Assembly (NCBI GenBank): GCA_017509255.1
Contig: JAFWQA010000006.1
Coordinates: forward strand, 62,001 to 126,000
Origin: Clostridia bacterium
GTDB lineage: Bacteria; Bacillota; Clostridia; Christensenellales; Aristaeellaceae
Reading direction: 5' to 3'
DNA: 64,000 nucleotides
Of the stretch, positions 15,679 through 23,797 are shown piece after piece (position 1 is the stretch's first letter; each line of letters opens with the position of its first letter). Below the pieces are notes generated by a model. It was not told the origin of the DNA, made no database searches, and saw nothing but the letters and a program-made list of their open reading frames with translations. The position numbers were made by a program, and so were the translations under genes.

Positions 15679-15751
15679 TGACCCATTGGAGATTCGAACT
15701 CCAGACACCTTGATTAAAAGTCAAGTGCTCTGCCAACTGAGCTAATGGGTC
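15679..15751 (-). tRNA. tRNA-Lys(TTT)
   Basis: Acceptor GACCCAT/ATGGGTC with discriminator A. Anticodon stem CTTGA-CTTTTAA-TCAAG gives TTT. T-loop GTTCGAATC. CCA not encoded. Confidence 0.95.
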
Positions 15752-15758
15752 ATAATGC

Positions 15759-15829
15759 TGGGGTGGCAGGGCTCGAACCTACGAATGCGGGAGTCAAAGT
15801 CCCGTGCCTTACCACTTGGCTACACCCCA
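15759..15829 (-). tRNA. tRNA-Gln(TTG)
   Basis: Acceptor TGGGGTG/CACCCCA region. Anticodon stem CGGGA-CTTTGAC-TCCCG gives TTG. T-loop GGTTCGAGCC. CCA not encoded. The U1-A72 closing pair is typical of tRNA-Gln. Confidence 0.94.
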
Positions 15830-15870
15830 ACGTAGGTAATTCTGCCGGAAAACCACCGAACGGGAAAAAA

Positions 15871-15948
15871 TGGGGTGAGTAGTGGGACTCGAACCCACGG
15901 TCTCCAGAGCCACAATCTGGCGCGTTAACCAACTACGCTATACCCACC
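15871..15948 (-). tRNA. tRNA-His(GTG)
   Basis: Has the extra G-1 that marks tRNA-His, paired with C73. Acceptor GTGGGTA/TACTCAC. Anticodon stem CCAGA-TTGTGGC-TCTGG gives GTG. CCA is encoded. Confidence 0.95.
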
Positions 15949-15958
15949 ATATGTTTGG

Positions 15959-16032
15959 CGCGCCTGGAGGGACTCGAACCCCCGGCCCACGGCTTAGAAG
16001 GCCGTTGCTCTATCCAACTGAGCTACAGGCGC
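15959..16032 (-). tRNA. tRNA-Arg(TCT)
   Basis: Acceptor GCGCCTG/CAGGCGC with discriminator G. Anticodon stem ACGGC-CTTCTAA-GCCGT gives TCT. First gene of the array, about 75 bp from the promoter. CCA not encoded. Confidence 0.95.
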
Positions 16033-16107
16033 AAGCCATAGGACGGCTGCTTCCAACGGGCTTTGGCGCTCGGCGGAAGACGGTTAGCTTTCCGCTGACA
16101 GATACGG

Positions 16108-16136
16108 ATTATAACACCCTTTATTCCGGGTGTCAA
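16108..16136 (-). promoter_or_regulatory. Promoter of the tRNA array, with an internal dyad
   Basis: On the minus strand TTGACA (16131-16136), 17-bp spacer, TATAAT (16108-16113): a consensus promoter suited to stable RNA. ACACCC/GGGTGT (about 16114-16134) forms an inverted repeat spanning the spacer and overlapping the -35 box. Confidence 0.85.
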
Positions 16137-16237
16137 TATGATTTTTCGCCTGCATCCGCAATTTTCCGGTATTGCTGCCTCCTCCCCCGCGAAAGAAAAA
16201 ATGTCTCTTCCTTTTCTTCTGTTTCTGCCGGAATTTC

Positions 16238-16274
16238 TTGACAGAATTGTTTTTTTGCTGTAAATTGTATACAA
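16238..16274 (+). promoter_or_regulatory. Promoter and probable auto-operator of the GntR gene
   Basis: TTGACA (16238-16243), 17-bp spacer, TAAATT (16261-16266). The palindrome TTGTATACAA (16265-16274) overlaps the -10 box and start site. This is the classic operator shape of FadR-subfamily GntR proteins, so the downstream GntR/FCD regulator probably represses itself. Confidence 0.7.
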
Positions 16275-16317
16275 AGTGCAGGGGAAAACCCGCACGCTGA
16301 CCAAGGAGGTAGTTGTA

Positions 16318-17004
16318 ATGTCCCTGACCTTTCAACCTATGATGGAAAGCCGGCCTATTCGCGAGATCGCCTATGAAGTCCTTAAAAAAGCCATCATTAC
16401 CGGCGAGATCCCTGCCGGTGAGCGCATCGTTGAAACGGACTATGCGGACAAGCTCCATATCTCCCGTACGCCTCTGCGTGAAGCCCTTCGCAAGCTGGAA
16501 CGCGACGGCCTGGTCGAATACGTAATGCGCCGCGGCGTTGTTGTCCGTGCCTTTACGATCGATGATGTGGAGCAGATCTACACCATCCGGAACGCGCTGG
16601 AGATGCTGACGCTTCCCTCCATCATCGCGAACGCGACGGCTGACGATATCCGTTCCCTTCGCGAAAAGCTGGACAGGATGGACGAGCTTCAGGCGAAAGA
16701 CGATATCGAAGGCATTTCTCCCCTGGCGCGCGAGTTTCACACACAGCTGACCTCCATCAGCAATCAGAAACGCATCCTGCGCGTCATCGAGAGCCAGGAT
16801 GAATACATCCGCCGCTTCTCTGCCATGGCCATCCGTCAGGAGAACAGGCGCAGCACCGCACATGAGGAGCATCACAAGCTGGTCGATTATGTCGAAGCCC
16901 GCGACCTGGCCCGTTTCACCGAGCTGATGCAGCATCACATCGACCGCAGCAAGGAAAACTGCCTTGCCGCTCTCGCCGCGCAGAAGCAAAATCGCGATAT
17001 TTAA
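16318..17004 (+). CDS. GntR-family regulator with FCD effector domain
   Basis: 228 residues. The N-terminal winged helix (about 10-75) includes ITGEIPAGERIVETDYADKLHISRTPLREALRKLERDGLV, which is the FadR-subfamily DNA-binding signature. The C-terminal all-helical FCD domain (about 85-220) has the metal/effector residues spread through EFHTQLTSIS, EEHHKLVDYVEARD and MQHHIDRS. Effectors of this family are usually small carboxylates. AAGGAGG lies 8 bp before the ATG at 16318; an in-frame ATG at 16276 overlaps the presumed operator. secG follows 69 bp downstream with its own ribosome binding site. The regulated genes, apart from itself, cannot be deduced. Confidence 0.9.
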   Translation: MSLTFQPMMESRPIREIAYEVLKKAIITGEIPAGERIVETDYADKLHISRTPLREALRKLERDGLVEYVMRRGVVVRAFTIDDVEQIYTIRNALEMLTLPSIIANATADDIRSLREKLDRMDELQAKDDIEGISPLAREFHTQLTSISNQKRILRVIESQDEYIRRFSAMAIRQENRRSTAHEEHHKLVDYVEARDLARFTELMQHHIDRSKENCLAALAAQKQNRDI

Positions 17005-17073
17005 TTTGTCCTTGCATTTTCGGACATCCTATGCTATGATGTTCAGGCTGATTTGTTAGGAGGTTTGATTGTT

Positions 17074-17304
17074 ATGGTTACCGTAATTTCCGTAGTGCTG
17101 ATCATCGTAGCGCTGTTTATGATTGTTACTGTTCTGCTCCAGTCTTCAGACGATTCCGGCATCAGTGCCCTCACCGGCCAGAAGAACGACAGCTATTTCA
17201 GCAAATCCAAGGCCAAGACCTTTGAAGCCAAGCTTGCTCTGGGCACGAAGGTCGCTGCCGCCGTGTTCGTCGTTCTGAGCCTTGTGATGCTGATCATCGG
17301 CTGA
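17074..17304 (+). CDS. secG: Preprotein translocase subunit SecG
   Basis: 76 residues with two transmembrane helices (about 4-26 and 52-74) separated by the conserved loop LLQSSDDSGISALTGQKND, in which QSSDDSGISALTG is diagnostic of SecG. It is the small accessory subunit of the SecYEG channel in the cytoplasmic membrane. AGGAGG precedes, and the ATG at 17074 was chosen over one at 17053 that lies upstream of that site. In many Clostridia secG is followed by rnr and smpB; here a terminator and an unrelated gene follow. Confidence 0.92.
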   Translation: MVTVISVVLIIVALFMIVTVLLQSSDDSGISALTGQKNDSYFSKSKAKTFEAKLALGTKVAAAVFVVLSLVMLIIG

Positions 17305-17327
17305 CAGAACTTCTTTTTCCCGTGTTT

Positions 17328-17358
17328 AAAGCCCGCGCCTGATGACGCGGGCTTTTTC
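17328..17358 (+). terminator. Terminator after secG
   Basis: AAAGCCCGCG (17328-17337) pairs with CGCGGGCTTT (17346-17355), followed by TTCC. Confidence 0.85.
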
Positions 17359-17366
17359 CGGTTCTG

Positions 17367-17404
17367 AAAACGGGAAGACCGCTTCACGCGTGTCTTCCCG
17401 CCTC
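17367..17404 (-). terminator. Terminator after the GH3 gene
   Basis: CGGGAAGAC (17392-17400 on the minus strand) pairs with GTCTTCCCG (17371-17379), followed on the minus strand by TTTTC. It starts right after the GH3 stop at 17407. Confidence 0.75.
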
Positions 17405-17406
17405 TT

Positions 17407-19911
17407 TTATTCCCGGCAGCCGAGCCTCAGCGCGCAGGCAACCACTCTTTCCGCGCTGGCGTTCAGCTGTTTTTTCTCCAGGCTCTGATCCCCGGTGCGG
17501 TGCACGGCGTCCAGGATCTCCCGGATATCGCTCAGCAGCCCGGGCATGGTGATGTCGTTCCCGGCCGCGACGCACTTTGCCGCCGACGCCCCGCCGTCAA
17601 AGTTGGTCGTCGTCCAGTCCGTCATTATTATGCCACGGAAGCCCCACTGACCTCTGGCGGTCACGTCGCACAGGTCGCGGCTGTTCGCGGTATGCACGCC
17701 GTTGATCTTGTTATAGGAGGTCATGATGGCTCCGGGCTGGGCTTCCCTCACGGCAAGCTCAAACCCGAGCAGATAGATCTCTCTCAGCGCCCGTTCACTG
17801 ACCACGGAGGACACGCCGCGCCGGTTCTCCTCCTGATTGTTGCAGGCAAAATGCTTGATGGTGACGATGCAGTTTTTCCGGCTCTGCACGCCCTTCGTAA
17901 CGGCGGCAGCCATGCGCCCGGCGATCAGCGGATCCTCGGAATAGTATTCAAAGTTGCGCCCGCACAGCGGGTTCCTGTGAATGTTCATGCCCGGCGCCAG
18001 CCAGATTTCCACGCCCAGCTCCTGCATCTCATCCCCGATCAGTTCCCCGACCTCACGCACGGTATCCACGTTGAATGTCTGTGCAAGCAGTGTCCCGACC
18101 GGTACGGCGGAAGCGAACTGATAGCGGTCGATGTTTTTGTCCTGCCGGAACTCCTTTCCGAAGAACCAGCTTTCCATCTGGCTGTATCTGTCCGGTTCAC
18201 ACAGCTTCCCGGTCTCCGGGTCGCACTGGAAATGCTGCTGCAGCCGCAGGCCTGCGGGGCCGTCCGCCATAATGGCTCCGCGGATCCCGTATTTTTCCTC
18301 CAGCACGGACGCGGTCTCCCCGGCCGCGCCGGGGACCTGGACGCCGGCGTTCCCAATGTACTCGGCCGGCCCGCTTTTGATCCTGCCCACACAGAGCGCA
18401 GCCTTCTGCTCGTCGCTCAGTTCGGAAACGATTTTCTCCGCTTCGCGGTCGGTCTCGTCCTTCGGGATCACCTGCGGGATCAGCTGTCCGCGAATACCGT
18501 CCAGCTGCTTTTCCAGCGGCAGAACGGGCAGCTGCCGCTCACGGACTTCCTCCGCGAAGGCCTTTTCCCAGGCCTCCTCCTTCTTCTCATCCGGGACAAG
18601 CGTCTTCAGCGCGTCCTGAAGGGGCAGGATATTCCCCGTCTCGTGCAGGAATACCGTTTCCTGCAGCTGCAGCGCTGCGACGGCCTGCAGCCGGATGCCG
18701 TCCGTACTGAGGAGCACGGTATACGCTCCCCGGTCCAGATACCAGGACGCCTGTCCTGTATGGTAGGATGCCAGCAGACGCAGCGGCACGGTCACGGTCA
18801 GCGTCTCTTTCGCGCCGGGAGCAAGCTCAGCTGTTTTCGCGAAGCCGATCAGGCGTTTCATTTCCTTCTTTCTCAGACCCGCTGGGCAGGAGGCATAGAG
18901 CTGCACCACCTGCCTGCCGTTCCGGCTGCCTGTGTTGCGGACGGTCACTTCCGCTTTCAGCTCGCCGTTCTCGGCGCGCACCTGCTCCACTTTTTCCTCA
19001 AAGGTCGTCAGGCTCAGGCCGTAGCCGAAGGGATAACGGGGTTTTACGCCGAAGCTGTCAAAATAGCGGTAGCCGACGTAGATATCCTCTTTGTAATACT
19101 CCCGGATCACATTACCGTCATTATGGCTGAAGTGCATACTGTCCGGAATATCCTCATAGTGCATGGGCCAGCTGTCCGTCAGCCGTCCCGAGAAGGGCGT
19201 TTTCCCCGTCAACACGTCTGCCAGCGCGTTTCCGCCCTCCATGCCGGGCTGGGAAAGCATGATCAGCGCGGAGACACGGATCCGGTCCATAAAGCTCAGG
19301 TCCGTCACTCCGCCGACGTTCATGACCACGATCACATTCCGATAGGCCTTTGCGATGTCATCCAGGTCCCTCGTCTCCGCGTCGGAGATCAGGTAATCCC
19401 CCTTCTCATATTTCCGGTCTGCGCCTTCCCCGGCGTTCCGGCTGATCACATAAACCGCGGTATCGCAGTCTCCTCCGCTGATCGCTCCGCCCTCCACGGC
19501 AGGCATCCGGTGGGAATAGAATTCCTTCTGCAGGCTTTCCGGGTCCCCCGGCGTGCTTTTGGCGTAGATCTCCTGCATCCACTTCTCCCGCGCCTCGGCC
19601 TGCCTCCTGTCCAGGTCGTCCAGCCAGGCTTTGCTGGTGATCTCCAGGCCGGCGTTCAGCAGGCCCTGTTCAATGGAAATATTATATCGGTTGTTTACGC
19701 TTCCGCTTCCGGTTCCTCCCTTGACGGTATATCTGGCGCCCAGGCCGTACAAGGCGAGCTTCGATCCGGCCTTCAGCGGCAGCACGCCGTCATTTTCCAG
19801 CAACACGATCCCCTCCGCGGCCGCTCTGCGGGCGATGGCGGCGTGGCGCTTCTCCCTCTCGCTGATAGCGCTGCAGCCGCAGCCGGGCAGTTTTCTTTCC
19901 GGATGATTCAT
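17407..19911 (-). CDS. GH3 beta-glucosidase with swapped domain order
   Basis: 834 residues, cytoplasmic (no signal peptide). The usual GH3 order is reversed. The alpha/beta-sandwich comes first (about 20-300: AAAEGIVLLENDGVLPL, AGEGADR, SQPGMEGGNALADVL), then a fibronectin-III-like domain (about 330-420: YPFGYGLSLTTF, VTVRNTGSRNGRQVVQLY), and last the TIM-barrel (about 490-834: KHFACNNQEENR, IMTDW with the nucleophile aspartate). This arrangement is known from rumen Ruminococcus and Butyrivibrio beta-glucosidases. The first two segments hold the general acid region. ATG 19911 has GGAGG eight bases upstream. It has its own promoter and a LacI-type operator, and lies downstream of the ABC operon, so it probably hydrolyses the imported glycoside. 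Confidence 0.92.
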   Translation of the reverse strand: MNHPERKLPGCGCSAISEREKRHAAIARRAAAEGIVLLENDGVLPLKAGSKLALYGLGARYTVKGGTGSGSVNNRYNISIEQGLLNAGLEITSKAWLDDLDRRQAEAREKWMQEIYAKSTPGDPESLQKEFYSHRMPAVEGGAISGGDCDTAVYVISRNAGEGADRKYEKGDYLISDAETRDLDDIAKAYRNVIVVMNVGGVTDLSFMDRIRVSALIMLSQPGMEGGNALADVLTGKTPFSGRLTDSWPMHYEDIPDSMHFSHNDGNVIREYYKEDIYVGYRYFDSFGVKPRYPFGYGLSLTTFEEKVEQVRAENGELKAEVTVRNTGSRNGRQVVQLYASCPAGLRKKEMKRLIGFAKTAELAPGAKETLTVTVPLRLLASYHTGQASWYLDRGAYTVLLSTDGIRLQAVAALQLQETVFLHETGNILPLQDALKTLVPDEKKEEAWEKAFAEEVRERQLPVLPLEKQLDGIRGQLIPQVIPKDETDREAEKIVSELSDEQKAALCVGRIKSGPAEYIGNAGVQVPGAAGETASVLEEKYGIRGAIMADGPAGLRLQQHFQCDPETGKLCEPDRYSQMESWFFGKEFRQDKNIDRYQFASAVPVGTLLAQTFNVDTVREVGELIGDEMQELGVEIWLAPGMNIHRNPLCGRNFEYYSEDPLIAGRMAAAVTKGVQSRKNCIVTIKHFACNNQEENRRGVSSVVSERALREIYLLGFELAVREAQPGAIMTSYNKINGVHTANSRDLCDVTARGQWGFRGIIMTDWTTTNFDGGASAAKCVAAGNDITMPGLLSDIREILDAVHRTGDQSLEKKQLNASAERVVACALRLGCRE

Positions 19912-19946
19912 GCTCCGATCCTCCAATCAACAGATTTCAGAGAAAT

Positions 19947-20001
19947 ATGCAAACGTTTTCGCTGTTGAGGTCAGTATAGGATATTTCTCTCTTTCCGTCA
20001 A
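19947..20001 (-). promoter_or_regulatory. GH3 promoter with LacI/CcpA-type operator
   Basis: On the minus strand TTGACG (19996-20001), 17-bp spacer, TATACT (19973-19978). The plus-strand ATGCAAACGTTTTCGC (19947-19962) lies just downstream of the start point. Its AAACGTTT core and flanks fit LacI-family operators and 14 of 16 positions of the catabolite-responsive element consensus WTGNNARCGNWWWCAW. A roadblock or repressor site is likely. Confidence 0.7.
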
Positions 20002-20002
20002 T

Positions 20003-20028
20003 AAAAAAATCCGTCCCGGAGGACGGAT
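20003..20028 (-). terminator. Terminator of the sugar ABC operon
   Basis: ATCCGTCC (20021-20028 on the minus strand), loop, GGACGGAT (20009-20016), then TTTTTTATT. It lies 14 bp beyond the last permease stop and separates it from the GH3 promoter. Confidence 0.88.
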
Positions 20029-20041
20029 GATAGTTTTGGTG

Positions 20042-21100
20042 TCAGGACTTTGCCGCGTCGGCGCTTCTCTTCTTTCCTCTTCTGCTGAGGACCACGCTCT
20101 GAAGCAGGATGAAGAAGCACAGCATGGCCCCGGTCGTAATGCTCTGCCACCAGGGATCCTTCAGGCCGCTGGTCACAACGATCTTCTTGATGGTGGTCAG
20201 GGTCAGTACGCCGAAGAATGTTCCGATGGCGTTTCCCACGCCGCCGGTCAGCAGCGTCCCGCCGATAATGGAGGACGCGATCGCGTTCATTTCCGCGCCG
20301 GCTGCGTTGGTCGCGTTCCCCGCGCCGGTATGCATCATGAAGACAAATCCCGCGATCCCGCTCAGCAGTCCGCTGGTCACATAGCTCAGGAAGCGGATCC
20401 GCTTTACGTTGATGCCCAGCATCAGGGCGCTTTGCTGATTGCCTCCGACCGCGTAAAGGTTTCTTCCGTGTCTTACGTTCTTCAGGATCAGGAAGATGAG
20501 CAGCACGCAGCACAGGGCTATGATGACGCCGATCTCCATTCTCGCGGGGATCAGGTTCCCGTTCTTGGCAGTATAGCCCAGCCACGGGATCTCGATCTTG
20601 CTTTTCATCAGTGCCTTGAAGCCCTCATGGGTCACCTTCTGCGGATTCACCGAGATCATCGTGGTCGCTCCGCGGGCGAAGAACATTCCCGCCAGCGTTA
20701 CGATAAAGGGCTGGATTTCCAGATAGCTGACCAGGAAGCCGTGCAGCAGGCCGAAGGCCAGGCCGATGCCGATCGCCATCAGAGCCGCTGTTGCGATATT
20801 CCCTCCGTTGTTCAGATACATCACACAGCTCATCACCGTCAGGCCGATCACGCCGCCGACGCTGATGTCGATCCCGCCGCCGATCATGACCACTGTCAGC
20901 CCGCAGGCGACTATGATCAGGGCCGCGTTGTCGTTCAGCAGGTCAAACACCTGCTGCGGGCGAAGGAATCCGCCCCCCAGGGTCAGCATGGCGATCGCGT
21001 ACATGGCAAAGAAAATACAGATCGTGATCGTCATCAGCAGCTGGGTATCTGTCAGCGGTTCCCGGCGGACAGCAGCCTTCCCTGTTTTATTCAGGCTCAT
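20042..21100 (-). CDS. Sugar ABC transporter permease, YjfF/RbsC type
   Basis: 352 residues, about eight to ten transmembrane segments of the BPD_transp_2 permease family. MIGGGIDISVGGVIGLT is the family's substrate-channel motif, and GGNQQSALMLGINVKRIRFLSYVTSGLLSGIAGF is the EAA-like coupling loop region. It is the second of two permeases, so the channel is a heterodimer as in the galactofuranose importer YtfT/YjfF. The start ATG overlaps the stop of the upstream permease gene. An intrinsic terminator follows. Substrate is inferred to be a mono- or short oligosaccharide from the adjacent GH3 gene. Confidence 0.88.
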   Translation of the reverse strand: MSLNKTGKAAVRREPLTDTQLLMTITICIFFAMYAIAMLTLGGGFLRPQQVFDLLNDNAALIIVACGLTVVMIGGGIDISVGGVIGLTVMSCVMYLNNGGNIATAALMAIGIGLAFGLLHGFLVSYLEIQPFIVTLAGMFFARGATTMISVNPQKVTHEGFKALMKSKIEIPWLGYTAKNGNLIPARMEIGVIIALCCVLLIFLILKNVRHGRNLYAVGGNQQSALMLGINVKRIRFLSYVTSGLLSGIAGFVFMMHTGAGNATNAAGAEMNAIASSIIGGTLLTGGVGNAIGTFFGVLTLTTIKKIVVTSGLKDPWWQSITTGAMLCFFILLQSVVLSRRGKKRSADAAKS

Positions 21101-22182
21101 TATGCCGCCTCCTTTCCGACGCTGGCAGGATGACTGCCGCGCAGGTGTTTCCAGAAATCGGCGATTTTTTTCTTCACGACCGGGGATCCCATGACGACCA
21201 GCAGGATGATCACGATCGCCTTATAGGCCTTGACGTTCGTGGAAGGCACCTTCATCGCGTACAGGGTGATGGTCAGCATCTGGATAATGTAGGCGCCCAG
21301 AATGCTTCCGCTGATCCTGAACTTGCCGCCGCCGAGGCTGTTTCCGCCGATAGCGACCGCCAGAATAGCATCCATTTCCACGTCCAGCAGGAGCGTCTCA
21401 TGGTTGATCAGGCTGAGTCGGCTGACGCCGATGCATCCGGCGGTCGCCACGCAGAGTCCGAGAATAATGAAGCTCAGCAGCTTGATCATCGTCGAGTTGA
21501 TCCCGTTCAGTTTGGCTGCGCCCTGGTTGATGCCGACGGACTGGGTATACAGCCGCAGGTTGGTAAACCGGAATACCAGGGCCAGCAGGATGCCGACAGC
21601 CAGCACGATAAAGATCGGCGTGGGGATCGGAACGCCCGGAATATAGCTGCCGATCGCGTTGATAATGGGGCTGGACACCGTGGGCGTCGCGCCGCCGTTG
21701 ATCCAGTAGGCAATGGACCGGCCGCAGGTATACAGGATCAGGGTCGCGATCATCGGCTGGATCCGGAAAACGGCGACCAGCGTCCCGTTAAAGGCGCCGA
21801 AGAGCATCGCCACAACACAGCAGCTGGCAAAGGCGAGGATCATGGTTCCGCCGGTAATGACGTCCGGCGTTTTCAGCACGCGCACAAACACGCTGCCGGC
21901 AATGGCGGCCGCGGCGCCGACGCTAATGTCCTGGCCTCCGCAGGCCGCTGTCACCAGCGTCATGCCCATGGCCAGCACGGCCAGCTCACTGGCGCCGTTG
22001 ATGATGCTGATCAGGTTTCCGGTCAGCACGATGCCGCCGCTGTTTCCGGGTGTCGTGTGGATGCTGAAGAAGCTCGGATCGCGGATCAGGTTGAAAAGGA
22101 TCAGCAGGCCGACCGCGATCAGCGGGATCATCAGCTGTCCGATCCCGCCGGTTTTCCAGGAAGCTTTGCCGGCCTTCCTCAT
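21100..22182 (-). CDS. Sugar ABC transporter permease, YtfT/RbsC type
   Basis: 360 residues of the same BPD_transp_2 family as the next gene. AACGGQDISVGAAAAIAGSV carries the DISVG motif, and VGINQGAAKLNGINSTMIKLLSFIILGLCVATAGCIGVSR is the cytoplasmic coupling region. The N-terminus has a longer extracytoplasmic loop (SFFSIHTTPGNSGGIVLTGN). It overlaps the ATPase stop upstream by four bases (ATGA) and the second permease downstream, so all three are tightly coupled. Confidence 0.88.
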   Translation of the reverse strand: MRKAGKASWKTGGIGQLMIPLIAVGLLILFNLIRDPSFFSIHTTPGNSGGIVLTGNLISIINGASELAVLAMGMTLVTAACGGQDISVGAAAAIAGSVFVRVLKTPDVITGGTMILAFASCCVVAMLFGAFNGTLVAVFRIQPMIATLILYTCGRSIAYWINGGATPTVSSPIINAIGSYIPGVPIPTPIFIVLAVGILLALVFRFTNLRLYTQSVGINQGAAKLNGINSTMIKLLSFIILGLCVATAGCIGVSRLSLINHETLLLDVEMDAILAVAIGGNSLGGGKFRISGSILGAYIIQMLTITLYAMKVPSTNVKAYKAIVIILLVVMGSPVVKKKIADFWKHLRGSHPASVGKEAA

Positions 22183-23687
22183 TGTTTCTCACCTCCCGCG
22201 ATCGTCTTCATGATATTTGTCTGGGACAGCTCGTCCCCTGTCAGCTCTCCGACGATTTTCCTGTCGCGCATCACGATCAGGCGGCTGCAGGTCCGGAGCA
22301 TTTCCTCAATTTCCGAGGAAATAAAGGTCACGCTCACGTTCTCCTCCGCAAGCTTGAGCACCAGTCTCTGGATCTCCAGCTTGGTGCCGATGTCGATTCC
22401 CCGTGTCGGTTCATCCAGGATCAGGTATTCCGGATGGGTCAGCAGCCAGCGGGCCAGGATCACCTTCTGTTGGTTGCCTCCGGAAAGGCTTCCGACAGGC
22501 GTATCCTTGCTGGCTGTTTTGATGTTCAGGGTGTGGATATACTCATCCGCGAACTTTTCCATTTCACTCCGGCTCATCGGGTGGAAAAAGCCTTTCATCA
22601 CCTGCAGCGCCAGAATGATATTGTCCCGGACGCTCAGGTCGGCAATGATGCCGTCCCGCTTCCTGTCCTCCGGCAGATAGCCGATCCCGTTCTTCATCGC
22701 GTCGATCGGGCGGGAGATCCGCACCTGCTTCCCGTTCATCCTGACCTTCCCCCCGGTCACCCGGTCCGCCCCGAAGATAGCCCGGACGCTTTCGCTGCGT
22801 CCCGAGCCGAGCAGTCCGGTAAACCCGTTGACCTCGCCCCGGCTGATTTTGAAGTTGAACGGCTTGGCCTCCGAGCTGGAAAGGTTTTCCGCTTCATACA
22901 CCGTCTCGCCGGTGGGTGTATTTTTCTTTCCAGACGCGTCGATCTCTATGGTTTCGTCCAGTTCCTTCCCCATCATTTTGGCGACCAGCTGTACCTGCGG
23001 CAGATCCTGAATGATGTATTCGCCTACAAGCTCGCCGTTCCGCAGAACGGTGATGCGGTCGCAGACCTCATATACCTGCTCCAGGAAATGAGTCACAAAG
23101 ATGATGCCGACGCCGCGGCTGCGCAGGTCGCGCATCAGGCTGAAAAGCATCTGCACCTCTTTTTCGTCCAGGGAGGAGGTCGGCTCGTCCAGGATCAGGA
23201 CCTTGCAGTTCATGTCCACCGCGCGGGCGATCGCCACCATCTGCTGCACCGCGAGTGAGCAGCTGGAAAGCTCCTGCCTGGCTCTGGCGGGAATATTCAG
23301 ATTTTTCAGCAGCTGCTCCGCCTTCTTCTCATATTCCTTCCGGTGAGTCAGCAATCCGGCTTCCCGTCCGATAAACATGTTTTCCGCAACGGTCAGGTTC
23401 GGGCAGAGGGTGATTTCCTGATACACGGTACTGATGCCGATATTCTGGGCATCCTGAGGAGAACGGATGTTCGCCTCTCCTTCCGTTCCTTCCATCTGAA
23501 TATGGCCGGCGTCCTTGGTATAAACGCCGGTCAGCACCTTGATCAGGGTCGATTTCCCGGCGCCGTTCTCACCCATCAGGGCGTGGATCTCACCTCTCCG
23601 AAGGGTAAAATCCACATTCTGCAATGCTTTCACGCCCGGAAACTCCTTGCAGATGCCCCTCATGCTCAATACGGTCTCTTCCTGCAT
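22179..23687 (-). CDS. Sugar ABC transporter ATP-binding protein, double NBD (YtfR/RbsA type)
   Basis: 502 residues with two ATPase domains. The first (about 5-240) has Walker A GENGAGKST, signature LAVQQM, and Walker B VLILDEPTSSLD. The second (about 260-500) has signature LSGGNQQKVILARWL and Walker B LILDEPTRGID; its P-loop is replaced by GLLGSGRSE, as usual for RbsA-type proteins. It energises import through the two following permeases. The start ATG lies 110 bp after the binding-protein gene, separated by an attenuator hairpin at 23722-23774. Confidence 0.92.
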   Translation of the reverse strand: MQEETVLSMRGICKEFPGVKALQNVDFTLRRGEIHALMGENGAGKSTLIKVLTGVYTKDAGHIQMEGTEGEANIRSPQDAQNIGISTVYQEITLCPNLTVAENMFIGREAGLLTHRKEYEKKAEQLLKNLNIPARARQELSSCSLAVQQMVAIARAVDMNCKVLILDEPTSSLDEKEVQMLFSLMRDLRSRGVGIIFVTHFLEQVYEVCDRITVLRNGELVGEYIIQDLPQVQLVAKMMGKELDETIEIDASGKKNTPTGETVYEAENLSSSEAKPFNFKISRGEVNGFTGLLGSGRSESVRAIFGADRVTGGKVRMNGKQVRISRPIDAMKNGIGYLPEDRKRDGIIADLSVRDNIILALQVMKGFFHPMSRSEMEKFADEYIHTLNIKTASKDTPVGSLSGGNQQKVILARWLLTHPEYLILDEPTRGIDIGTKLEIQRLVLKLAEENVSVTFISSEIEEMLRTCSRLIVMRDRKIVGELTGDELSQTNIMKTIAGGEKQ

Positions 23688-23721
23688 TCGGACTCTCCTT
23701 CCCTCTTTCCCGTTTTTCAGG

Positions 23722-23774
23722 AAAAAGGCGCGGTGTAAACCCGCGGATCAACATCCACTTGCTCACACCGCGCC
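23722..23774 (-). terminator. Attenuator hairpin between binding protein and ATPase genes
   Basis: On the minus strand GGCGCGGTGT (23765-23774) pairs with ACACCGCGCC (23727-23736) across a 28-nt loop, followed by TTTTTCC. Partial termination here would give more binding protein than ATPase and permease, a common arrangement. No start codon or reading frame lies within it. Confidence 0.75.
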
Positions 23775-23797
23775 GATGATTTCAGTTCGATTCGTTA

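Noticed and set aside
15404-16241. Short plus-strand frames within the tRNA array
   Set aside because: They are the reverse complement of tRNAs; repeated ALPLSYTR-like peptides are the usual artefact of tRNA T-arms.
17500-19968. 822-codon plus-strand frame opposite GH3
   Set aside because: Antisense shadow of the GH3 gene, crossing its operator.
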